This document shows positions 55,700 to 64,000 of a stretch of 64,000 nucleotides of DNA, one piece after another. Position numbers and translations under genes: made by a program. The stretch is taken from the NCBI GenBank assembly GCA_028282025.1, contig JANQIT010000200.1, positions 18,497 to 82,496 of the forward strand, read 5' to 3'. Under the pieces are notes generated by a model. The model did not search any database. It was not told the DNA's origin and saw only the letters and a list, made by a program, of their open reading frames with translations. Source of the stretch: Hwanghaeella sp. (GTDB lineage: Bacteria > Pseudomonadota > Alphaproteobacteria > UBA8366 > Aestuariispiraceae). The first letter of the stretch is position 1. Each line of letters opens with the position of its first letter.

Positions 55700-56449
55700 T
55701 TAGCCGGCCGCCGCCAACAACGCGCCGCAAGGTACGCCGTTGTGGGGTAAACCGAGGATCTGCAAGGCAGCCCAGACCATCGCCTGGTTTGAGGTGACAA
55801 CCGGCTTTGCAAGACGCGCCTCCAGAACCGCCACCGCTTCAACCGCCCTCATATCGGTGCAGGACAAGACCAGCAGCTCTGCCCGAACGCTGTCGGCGCG
55901 TTCTCCCAAGGCGACGATGTCCTCCAGAGTCATCGCGCCCTGGCCGTAATTCCCAAGATCCTCCGGCACGTCGGCGCGCGACACCGTCTCGACGCCGTTC
56001 TGCCGCAGAAACGCGATGCCCAAATCGTTCAAGGACGGAACATAGGGGGATGCGAATGCAACACGCTTGGCGTCGAAATGCTGGACGGCGCGAACCAGGG
56101 CGCCGGCGGCGGTGACGGTTTCGGCCCCGGTCGTTTCTCGAATGGTCGCCGCCAACTCCCGGTCGAAGGCATCGCCGTGCGCCAGCGTTGCGGAGGTGCA
56201 GCCATACAGCACCACATCCGGCCGGACTCCCCCCAGTAATCTGAGGGGCTCGTCTATCGACGACGCGCCCAACCCGGCCATCTGCGCCGCATCCGGCACC
56301 GCGTCAACGTCATAGCCGCCCAGCCGGGCGACATGCACAGTCGCACCCTTCGGACATAGCAAGGCCATGTCCGGCTCCAGATTAGTGTTTGTAAAGGGAA
56401 CCAGCACGCCGATGCGCGCCCCGGCCCGACGGTTCACGGCCATATCCAT
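55700..56449 (-). CDS. Maleate isomerase / Asp-Glu racemase-family protein
   Basis: RIGVLVPFTNTNLEPDM, DVVLYGCTSATLAHG, ELLVLSCTDMRAVEAV, KPVVTSNQAMVWAAL. Confidence 0.88.
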   Translation of the reverse strand: MDMAVNRRAGARIGVLVPFTNTNLEPDMALLCPKGATVHVARLGGYDVDAVPDAAQMAGLGASSIDEPLRLLGGVRPDVVLYGCTSATLAHGDAFDRELAATIRETTGAETVTAAGALVRAVQHFDAKRVAFASPYVPSLNDLGIAFLRQNGVETVSRADVPEDLGNYGQGAMTLEDIVALGERADSVRAELLVLSCTDMRAVEAVAVLEARLAKPVVTSNQAMVWAALQILGLPHNGVPCGALLAAAG

Positions 56450-56453
56450 CGCA

Positions 56454-58109
56454 TCATACCTCCCCGTCCCAATGGTAGATCCTCCGCGCGGCATCCGGGC
56501 TGACAGCGCCTGTATCGACATCTTCGCGCACCAAATCGCGGGGCCGTTCCGCAGGGTCGCCGAACCCGCCGCCGCCGGGCGTCTCCAGAATCAACATTTG
56601 ATCTTCGGCAAGCGTTACTTCCCCCTTGTTCGGGAGCACCGTGCCGTCCGACAGGCGCACACGTCCGGGCGCGCCCGGCATCCCGCCGGAGCGGCCGGAG
56701 GCAGGGAACCGCGTCCTGTCAAAGGACAGGAACACCATCACCGGATCTTCACCCGATGGTTTCAGATCGATCCGCTGGCCAAGTCCGCCCCGCTGCAATC
56801 CGGCCCCGCCGCTATCCTGTCGCAGTTCCCGGCGGTGGATCAGGATCGGCGCAACACTTTCGGAAATTTCCACCTGACTGCCCCAAACCCCACTGGGAAA
56901 CGCCGTCGCCGACAGGCCGTCCTTGGCGGGTCTCGCCCCGGTGCCGCCATTGTGGGTCAGTTCGACCGCAAATATCCGTCCGCCCTGCGCCGCAGCGCCA
57001 GGTGCGTTCCGCATCGGCAGATCGTACATGCAGGATGCGCCTTCAGCAGGGACCCGGTCGGGCAACGCCTGTGCGAGACAGCCGAAAACAAGGTCCGGCG
57101 TCAGCTGTCCCAGCGTGTGCCGCATGGCGACCGGAGCAGGTCGTTGCGCGTTCAGAATGCAGCCCGGCGGCCCTTTTACGATAAAAGGCGCTAAAGATCC
57201 CATATTGTTCGGAATGTCCGGCCCAATGATGCACCGCAAAGCGAACACGGAGTAAGCGGCCGCGTAGTTGAGCGGGACGTTGATGCCTTTCTTCGAACAG
57301 GGCGATGTCCCCTCATAATCGAGGATGATGCGATCCCGCTCCACCGTCAGGGTCGCGCAAAGCTCCAATTCCCGCTCATACCCGTCCAGTCGCAGCCGGT
57401 TGCGATAGACGCCCGGCGGAACTTCAGCAATCGCCTTTTGGCATCCTTTGCGTGACGTCTCGATAATATGGTCCGCAAGCTGGTCTAGCGATTCCAGACG
57501 AAACTCGTCCATTGTTTCGCTCAACCGCCAGGATCCGGTCTCGCAACAGGCGATTAGTGCATACAGATCGCCCTCATTCGCGATGGGCTCCCGTGAATTG
57601 GCCTTCACAATCTCAATCAGCAGATCGTTGACCCGCCCGCCCTCGACCAGGCGGCAGGGCGGCACCAGCAAACCCTCATCGAAAATATCCGACCCTTCCG
57701 GCCCCATCCCAAGACCGCCCAGATCGGAAAGGTGCGACGTACAGGCCGTGTAGGCCACAATCCTCCCTTGCCGGAATACGGGCATCATGACCAGGAAATC
57801 GTTCAGGTGCCCCGATGCAATCCATGGATCGTTCGTTACGAAGATATCGCCTTCCCGCACCTCCTGTTCCGGAAAAGTACCGTGCAGCGTCCGGACGGCT
57901 TCGGCCATAGTGTTGATATGCCCCGGCGTCCCTGTTACCGCCTGCGCCAGCATCCGTCCGTGACGGTCGAAGACGCCCGCGGAAATATCGCCGCACTCCC
58001 GGACAATCGGGCTGAACGCCGTTCGGATCAGCGCCTGCCCCTGCTCCTCGACCACCGCAAGCAAGCGGTTCCACAATACCTGCAGTGTTGTACGGTTGAT
58101 CGTGTTCAT
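56454..58109 (-). CDS. Hydantoinase B/oxoprolinase family protein
   Basis: RLLAVVEEQGQALIRTAFSPIVRECGDISAGVFD, DIFVTNDPWIASGHLNDF, TPGGGGFGDP. Confidence 0.95.
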   Translation of the reverse strand: MNTINRTTLQVLWNRLLAVVEEQGQALIRTAFSPIVRECGDISAGVFDRHGRMLAQAVTGTPGHINTMAEAVRTLHGTFPEQEVREGDIFVTNDPWIASGHLNDFLVMMPVFRQGRIVAYTACTSHLSDLGGLGMGPEGSDIFDEGLLVPPCRLVEGGRVNDLLIEIVKANSREPIANEGDLYALIACCETGSWRLSETMDEFRLESLDQLADHIIETSRKGCQKAIAEVPPGVYRNRLRLDGYERELELCATLTVERDRIILDYEGTSPCSKKGINVPLNYAAAYSVFALRCIIGPDIPNNMGSLAPFIVKGPPGCILNAQRPAPVAMRHTLGQLTPDLVFGCLAQALPDRVPAEGASCMYDLPMRNAPGAAAQGGRIFAVELTHNGGTGARPAKDGLSATAFPSGVWGSQVEISESVAPILIHRRELRQDSGGAGLQRGGLGQRIDLKPSGEDPVMVFLSFDRTRFPASGRSGGMPGAPGRVRLSDGTVLPNKGEVTLAEDQMLILETPGGGGFGDPAERPRDLVREDVDTGAVSPDAARRIYHWDGEV

Positions 58110-60211
58110 AGCCCGGCTCCTTGCGCCGAATTCCGTGTCAAAATCAGATTTCCCGCCGCATCGACGGTGGCGTCGAAATCTGCACTGATCATCGTCGTAG
58201 TCTGCGCTTCAACAACCAACGCCGGACCGTGGAGCTGCTGCCCCGACTTTAATGTGTCTCGCCGGTATAGAAGTGCTTTCCGCCTCCGGCCGGTAAGATC
58301 GCAAAAAATGGACCGGCTGCCCTCCGGCTCGGCATCCCCCGCTCCGGCGCAAGCGGGTATCGGGTCTGGCGATGCGTCGGGTGTGGATACCGTCACCAGC
58401 CAGTTCAGGATTTCAATCGTCATACCGGGTACCGCGCGTACGAACAGACGCCGGTATTCAGCCTCGAAGCGATTGCGAAGCACTTCGATATCCTCCGGCG
58501 TCAGCGCGTTCGCCGGCAGCGTCACGTCGATTTCATGCCCTTGCCCGCGGTAGCGCATGAATGCGCTCTTTCGCACGTCCAGCGGCCCATCCGGCGCACC
58601 CATGCGGACCACCGCCTCGGCTTCGGCAACGGTCTCGGTCAACAGCCTGTTTATCGCATCCAGGTCCGCAGTCTCCAACTCGGTGTAACGGCTTCGCGCC
58701 ACTTCGAAAGAGATCGGCGCAAAGAGAAATCCCACAGCCGATCCGACCCCAGGGTCACGCGGCACCAGAATGCGCTCGACACCAGCCCGGCGCGCCATCC
58801 GCGTTGCATGCAGCGGCCCGTTGCCGCCGAAGGCGATCATCGTCCGATGCCCCAGGTCCTTGCCCGACTCGACAGCGTGCATGCGCCCCGCACCCGCCAT
58901 GCTTTCGTCCACGATTTGGGAGATCCCATCCGCGGCCTCGTCACATCCCAGGGACAGAGGGTCCCCAACATGCTCGACAACGGCGGCCGCAGCTGCATCC
59001 AAATCGACTTGAAGCCTGCCCTCCGCGAATGTCTCCGGCACGATGACCCCAAGCACGACATCCGCATCCGTCACGGTTGATTGCGTTCCGCCTTTACCGA
59101 AGGCCGCGGGACCAGGCTCGCTTCCCGCGCTTTTCGGTCCCACCGACAGGCGCCCCAACCCGTCGACAGCGGCAATCGACCCTCCACCGGCGCCGATCTC
59201 GATCATCTCAATCACCGGAATCCGGGCCGGCAGCCCGCTACCCTTGATAAACCGCGCCGCCCGCGAAATCTCGAACTGGCGTGCGGTCTGCGGCGTAAAA
59301 CCATCGATCAAACAGAGTTTCGCGGTAGTCCCTCCCATGTCGAAGGACAGCACCTTCTCCAGGCCGCAGGATGCCGCGGCCTGTGCGGCCAGGATCGCGC
59401 CGCCTGCCGGTCCCGACTCTACCAGCCGAATTGGAAACCGGGCGGCATTGTCCAGGGCGGTCATACCGCCGCTGGCGGTCATCATCAGGATCGGGCAAGC
59501 AAGCCCGGCGTCGGCGAAGCGTCGCTCCAGCGCAGCCAGGTAGCCCGCCATCAGCGGCTGAATATAGGCGTTGGCAACGGTTGTGCAGAGGCGGTCATAT
59601 TCTCTGGCCTCCGGGCTGACTTCGCTGGACAAAGATACAGACAGACCGGGGCGGCGCGCTAACAGAAGATCCCGGAGCCGCCTTTCATGGCGATCATTCG
59701 CATAGGCATGCAGCAAGCAGATCGCGACGGCATCGGCCCCACTGTCATCGATTTTCGCAACAAGATCGTCAATCGAACCTTCGTCCAGCGCAGCCAGAAC
59801 CTCTCCACCCGCGGAAATCCTCTCAGGTATGGTGAAGCAACGCTCACGTGGGACGATGAGATCCGGCTTTTCGATATCGATATCGTACTGGCTGTAGCGG
59901 CGCTCGTACCCAATCTCCAGAATGTCCCGGAAACCTTCGGTCAGCACGGCGCAAACCGTCGCGCCCCGCCTCTCGATAAGGGCGTTGGTCGCAAGCGTCG
60001 TCCCGTGAATGAAGCCCGTGATCTCCTCAATCCCGGCGTCGGCGCTGTCTAGCACCTGTTGGACGCCATTCAAGGCGCCGTCTGTCGGGTCGGTGGGAGT
60101 GGTCGGTACTTTCACGGTCGCCAGGATTTTATTGCCGGGCCCCGCCAGGACCACATCGGTAAACGTCCCGCCGATGTCGATGGCGACGCGCTTCGCTCTG
60201 CTGCTGGTCAT
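58106..60211 (-). CDS. Hydantoinase A/oxoprolinase family protein
   Basis: AIDIGGTFTDVVL, GFIHGTTLATNALIERRGATV, ESGPAGGAI, SFDMGGTTAKLCLI. Confidence 0.95.
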   Translation of the reverse strand: MTSSRAKRVAIDIGGTFTDVVLAGPGNKILATVKVPTTPTDPTDGALNGVQQVLDSADAGIEEITGFIHGTTLATNALIERRGATVCAVLTEGFRDILEIGYERRYSQYDIDIEKPDLIVPRERCFTIPERISAGGEVLAALDEGSIDDLVAKIDDSGADAVAICLLHAYANDRHERRLRDLLLARRPGLSVSLSSEVSPEAREYDRLCTTVANAYIQPLMAGYLAALERRFADAGLACPILMMTASGGMTALDNAARFPIRLVESGPAGGAILAAQAAASCGLEKVLSFDMGGTTAKLCLIDGFTPQTARQFEISRAARFIKGSGLPARIPVIEMIEIGAGGGSIAAVDGLGRLSVGPKSAGSEPGPAAFGKGGTQSTVTDADVVLGVIVPETFAEGRLQVDLDAAAAAVVEHVGDPLSLGCDEAADGISQIVDESMAGAGRMHAVESGKDLGHRTMIAFGGNGPLHATRMARRAGVERILVPRDPGVGSAVGFLFAPISFEVARSRYTELETADLDAINRLLTETVAEAEAVVRMGAPDGPLDVRKSAFMRYRGQGHEIDVTLPANALTPEDIEVLRNRFEAEYRRLFVRAVPGMTIEILNWLVTVSTPDASPDPIPACAGAGDAEPEGSRSIFCDLTGRRRKALLYRRDTLKSGQQLHGPALVVEAQTTTMISADFDATVDAAGNLILTRNSAQGAGL

Positions 60212-60485
60212 TGCTCTCGAACTGATTTTGAGGAAGGGCCGTACTGGCCCGGGTCCGCCATCCTTACGGTTCGGATGCGGCAGTCGGAAAACGGGTTACC
60301 CCGTCACAAACCGGTGTCTTAAACCACCAGATCGCACCTGGTGGCGCGACGGTCCAGGCGATTGGGTACGGTGACAAGGCATGCCATGTTCAAAGCCGTC
60401 CTCCAAAAGACACGCGGAACGGTCTCGCGGATGGAAAAGCTTGTCAATGAATTTGAGAAGATCGAAGGGCGCTTCCGCGCCGGCG

Positions 60486-60971
60486 TCATCGCTTTGTATG
60501 GTTGCCGAAGATTTTGTGCCGCACTTCGTCGCCGACTTCGATATTGAAACGGTCGACAATGCCGCCATTCACCTCAAGAACCGCCCGGACCGGCCCGTTC
60601 GAGGATATCGGTTGCAAGGACAGGGGCACGGCCCGTTCCGAGATATGGGTGATAACTCCGTCCTGATCGATGAAGATCATATCTAGAGGGATATAGGTGT
60701 TCTTCATCCACATGGAAATCGGCTGGGCCTGCTGGTAATCGAACAGCATTCCAGCGTCGGCCGCCATTCGTTCGCGGAACATAAGTCCCTGCCTGCGCTG
60801 CGCCGGCGAGCGGGCAATCTCAACCTTGAAGGTATGTCTGCCGCCCGCCTGTTTGACGATCTTGACCGTTCCTTTGGCGAAATTGAGATTCTGCTGCTGC
60901 GCTGAAGCCGGAGTCCAGAGCAAGGCGGCAAATGCCAGAAACAGTGTCGCGATAACCGACCGACGCATCAT
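60486..60971 (-). CDS. DUF192 family secreted protein
   Basis: FKVEIARSPAQRRQGLMFRERMAADAGMLFDYQQAQPISMWMKNTYIPLDMIFIDQDG. Confidence 0.93.
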   Translation of the reverse strand: MMRRSVIATLFLAFAALLWTPASAQQQNLNFAKGTVKIVKQAGGRHTFKVEIARSPAQRRQGLMFRERMAADAGMLFDYQQAQPISMWMKNTYIPLDMIFIDQDGVITHISERAVPLSLQPISSNGPVRAVLEVNGGIVDRFNIEVGDEVRHKIFGNHTKR

Positions 60972-61006
60972 GAAAAGAACAACTCCCTGTTAGAACCGGC
61001 CCTGCC

Positions 61007-62110
61007 TTATGATACCACACAACGCGGTATGGACCGGATTTCATCCCTAATCGGGCCATGTCTCCACGGATCGCGCAATCCTTCGAACCAGTGGGATGGC
61101 GGGTTTTTTGCCCGACTGTGCCGCCAAGATAGTTGCTGTAGCACGCTTCGCGCTGCTTTCGGTAGTGGCATGTCCAGATCGAAGCCGTTCAACAACCCCC
61201 ATATCCCGGACCAACAGCGCGCCACGGCCCATGGGTTATAGCCACCGCCCCCCAAGACCAGCACCCGTGGAGCCATGGGAACGAGGGCTCTCACCGCACG
61301 CCATAGCGCATTGTTGGATAAGGACAACCTACTTAGCGGATCGTCTTCCAAACCGTCGCAACCGCATTGCAGGACCAGCGCCTCCGGCTCGAACCCCTCT
61401 ACCAACGGCAGGACCGCGTTCTCCATCAAAAATGCGTGTTCATCGTCGTTCAGCCCAGACGGCACCGGCAGATTACGGGCCATCCCCCCCGCGCGGTCTT
61501 CCAACGCGCCACTGTTCGGCCAGCGGTCACGCTCGTGAATGGATACGGTCAGCACCTTTTCGTCGGCATGAAAGGCATCCTGGACGCCGTCCCCGTGATG
61601 TGCATCCAGATCGATATAGGCGACCCGCGACAGCCCCTGATCCAGCATCGCCAGGATGCCGAGGACCGGGTCGTTGAAATAGCAAAATCCGCTGGCGCGA
61701 TCCGCGCGGCCATGATGCGTACCGCCGGCCGGGCTATGCACGATGCCGCCATCTTTCAACAGACCCGCCGCATAGATGGAGGCGCCGGCCGATGTTGCTG
61801 GACGCCGGAAGACCTCCTTATAAATGGGATTGCCATTGATGCCGATATGGTGGCGATGCTTCAACTCGTCCGGCAACGCGCCATCCGCTTCGGCGCGCCG
61901 CACCGCGTCGATATAGCTATGATCGTGGAATCGGGCCAACTGCGCCGGGGTCGCCTGCGGGCTTTCGTGGTAGATTTTCGGGTCCAACCAACCCATCGCC
62001 TGGATCAGGTCGGTTACCGCGGAAACGCGGGGAATGGACAGCGGATGCTTCGCGCCAAGGTGCGAGCGGCGATAGATTTCATTCGCAATGTATTGCGGCC
62101 TGGACAGCAT
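61007..62110 (-). CDS. Histone deacetylase-family (acetoin utilisation-like) hydrolase
   Basis: HSPAGGTHHGRADRASGFCYFNDPVLGIL, RVAYIDLDAHHGDGVQDAF, LGGGGYNPWAVARCW. Confidence 0.95.
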   Translation of the reverse strand: MLSRPQYIANEIYRRSHLGAKHPLSIPRVSAVTDLIQAMGWLDPKIYHESPQATPAQLARFHDHSYIDAVRRAEADGALPDELKHRHHIGINGNPIYKEVFRRPATSAGASIYAAGLLKDGGIVHSPAGGTHHGRADRASGFCYFNDPVLGILAMLDQGLSRVAYIDLDAHHGDGVQDAFHADEKVLTVSIHERDRWPNSGALEDRAGGMARNLPVPSGLNDDEHAFLMENAVLPLVEGFEPEALVLQCGCDGLEDDPLSRLSLSNNALWRAVRALVPMAPRVLVLGGGGYNPWAVARCWSGIWGLLNGFDLDMPLPKAARSVLQQLSWRHSRAKNPPSHWFEGLRDPWRHGPIRDEIRSIPRCVVS

Positions 62111-62191
62111 TCAAATGTCCTGCTTCACGGGTTGGATCGAGACGCAGGGCCCCGCACCGCCGAAACACCGTTTGCAAGGGGTAAGGGCCGG

Positions 62192-63988
62192 CTAATCATC
62201 GGATTCCTCAGCCGCCGATTGCTGGCGTTGCCACATTTCCGCATAGACGCCGCCCGCCGCCAAAAGGTCTTCATGGCGTCCACGTTCGACGATCGCGCCC
62301 GCCTCCAGCACGATGATCTCGTCCGCATCCACAACCGTCGACAAACGGTGCGCAATGATCAGGGTCGTTCGCCCTTTCGACACATCGCGCAGGCTGGCCT
62401 GGATCTCCCGCTCGGTGGCGGTGTCCAGGGCCGATGTCGCCTCGTCGAACAGAAGGATCGGCGGGTCTTTCAGGATGGTGCGGGCAATGGCGACACGCTG
62501 TTTTTCCCCGCCAGAGAGTTTCAGGCCCCGTTCGCCGACCGTCGTCTCGTACCCGTCCGGCAGTTGTTCGATAAAGGTATCGATTTGCGCCAGGCGTGCG
62601 GCGCGCCGCACTGCGTCCATGGACGCACCGGCACGGCCGTAGGCGATGTTGTAGCGCACCGTGTCGTTAAACAGCACCGTATCCTGGGGAACGATACCGA
62701 TGGCATCGCGCAAGCTGGCTTGAGTGACCGATTTCAGATCCTGTCCGTCGATCCGCACGGCCCCTTCGCTGACGTCGTAGAAACGGAAAAGAAGGCGACT
62801 GATCGTCGACTTCCCGGCGCCGCTGGGGCCGACAATCGCAATCGTTCCCCCTTTCGGAACCGAGAAACTGACGCCCTTCAAAATTGGCCGGCGCGGATCA
62901 TAACCGAACGCCACATTATCGAACTCGATCCGGCCGTCCTCGACCTGAAGAGGTGGCGCGTCCTGTACATCTCTGATCTCGGCCGGAACGTCCAGCATGG
63001 AGAACATATCCTCCATATCGGTGAGCGATTGTCGGATCTGGCGATAGACGAAACCAAGGAAATTGAGCGGCAGATAAAGCTGGATCAGGTAGGTGTTCAC
63101 CAGCACGAAGTCGCCGATACTCATCTCGCCCGCGACCATTCCTTGGGCGGCCAGATACATCACGGCGACCAAGCCCGCTGCGATCACCAACCCTTGCCCG
63201 ACATTGACGACGGAAAGGCTGGCGATCGACCGGATGGCCGCGGCCTCGTAACGCTGCAACGACGTATCGTACCGGTCGGCCTCGTGGATCTCGGCCCCGA
63301 AATATTTGACCGTTTCAAAATTCAGCAGGCTGTCTATCGCCTTCGTGTTCGCCTCGGTGTCGGAGTCGTTCATCTGACGGCGGTACTTCAAACGCCACTC
63401 GGTCACGATCAGGGTGAAAGCGATGTAGGCGGAGATGGTCGCGAACGTGATCAGCGCGAACCAGATGTTGAAAAGCCCCCACAGGACCGCGCAGACCAAG
63501 AGGATCTCAACCAGGGTGGGGATGATGTTGAACAGCATGAAAGAGAGAACGAATTCAATCCCCTTCACCCCGCGTTCGATAATCCGGCTTAGGCCGCCGG
63601 TCTGCCGTTCCAGATGAAAACGCAGCGACAAAGCGTGCAAATGCCGGAACGTTTCCAGCGCTACCTTGCGGATGGCCCGCTGCGCCACCTTCACGAACAG
63701 GATTTCACGCAGTTCCTGAAACACGACCGCCAGAACCCGCGCCCCGCCATAGGCCAGCAGCAGCGCAACGGGAACCACCAGCACCGCAGCGGCGTCCGCC
63801 GCTGCGGGGGAAAGCGCATCGACCGCGTCCTTGTAAAATAACGGAACGGAGACATTAGCTAGCTTGGCCGCGATCAACGCCGCCATGGCCAGAACCACGC
63901 GGGTGCGCAGTTCCAGAGAATCCCGCGGCCAGAGATATGGCACCAGGGTGCGCAGGGTCTTGCCTTGCCGTCGGAGCGCTTCTGTCAT
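62192..63988 (-). CDS. Atm1/HMT1-type ABC transporter ATP-binding/permease protein
   Basis: Walker A GPSGAGKST, LSGGEKQR signature, ILLFDEATSALDT Walker B, six-TM N-terminal region. Confidence 0.95.
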   Translation of the reverse strand: MTEALRRQGKTLRTLVPYLWPRDSLELRTRVVLAMAALIAAKLANVSVPLFYKDAVDALSPAAADAAAVLVVPVALLLAYGGARVLAVVFQELREILFVKVAQRAIRKVALETFRHLHALSLRFHLERQTGGLSRIIERGVKGIEFVLSFMLFNIIPTLVEILLVCAVLWGLFNIWFALITFATISAYIAFTLIVTEWRLKYRRQMNDSDTEANTKAIDSLLNFETVKYFGAEIHEADRYDTSLQRYEAAAIRSIASLSVVNVGQGLVIAAGLVAVMYLAAQGMVAGEMSIGDFVLVNTYLIQLYLPLNFLGFVYRQIRQSLTDMEDMFSMLDVPAEIRDVQDAPPLQVEDGRIEFDNVAFGYDPRRPILKGVSFSVPKGGTIAIVGPSGAGKSTISRLLFRFYDVSEGAVRIDGQDLKSVTQASLRDAIGIVPQDTVLFNDTVRYNIAYGRAGASMDAVRRAARLAQIDTFIEQLPDGYETTVGERGLKLSGGEKQRVAIARTILKDPPILLFDEATSALDTATEREIQASLRDVSKGRTTLIIAHRLSTVVDADEIIVLEAGAIVERGRHEDLLAAGGVYAEMWQRQQSAAEESDD

Positions 63989-64000
63989 GATGTCCCTTCA

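Noticed and set aside
61367-63592. 741 aa plus-strand ORF
   Set aside because: Long, but antisense to two well-recognised genes (HDAC-like and ABC transporter); typical high-GC shadow ORF.
1-64000. tRNA/rRNA genes and prophage integrase or att sites
   Set aside because: None recognised by eye; absence not proven without tRNAscan or covariance models. Integrase and lysis genes may lie left of the window.

Overview
Alphaproteobacterial chromosome window carrying a T7-like (podovirus-type) prophage structural module, all on the minus strand. Tail, capsid and connector genes lie at about 1-8 kb and scaffold/portal genes at about 18.3-21.2 kb. Terminase genes and a divergent S24-type repressor lie at about 35.3-39.6 kb. 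Two features of the prophage stand out. (1) Between the scaffold-like gene (18330-19172) and the major capsid gene (7071-7907) there is a ~9 kb array of polymorphic-toxin C-terminal and immunity-type cassettes. It begins with one intact chimeric toxin (17001-18326) and continues through toxin remnants, candidate immunity genes, duplicated segments, degenerate copies of the scaffold/toxin boundary and an IS481-like insertion. (2) About 14 kb of bacterial-type genes separates the terminase block from the portal block. This includes a ydbH-like gene followed by an apparent YnbE-YdbL fusion, and a secreted papain-like peptidase/OmpA/paired lipoprotein cluster. The right third (40-64 kb) is mostly ordinary chromosomal metabolism and transport: a TauE/SafE permease, TRAP transporter, amidohydrolase, MBL-fold hydrolase, pentapeptide-repeat protein, hppD, O-methyltransferase, hydantoinase A/B, a histone-deacetylase-like hydrolase and an Atm1-type ABC transporter. 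No rRNA, tRNA or CRISPR array was recognised. All family calls come from reading the sequence; no database search was run.
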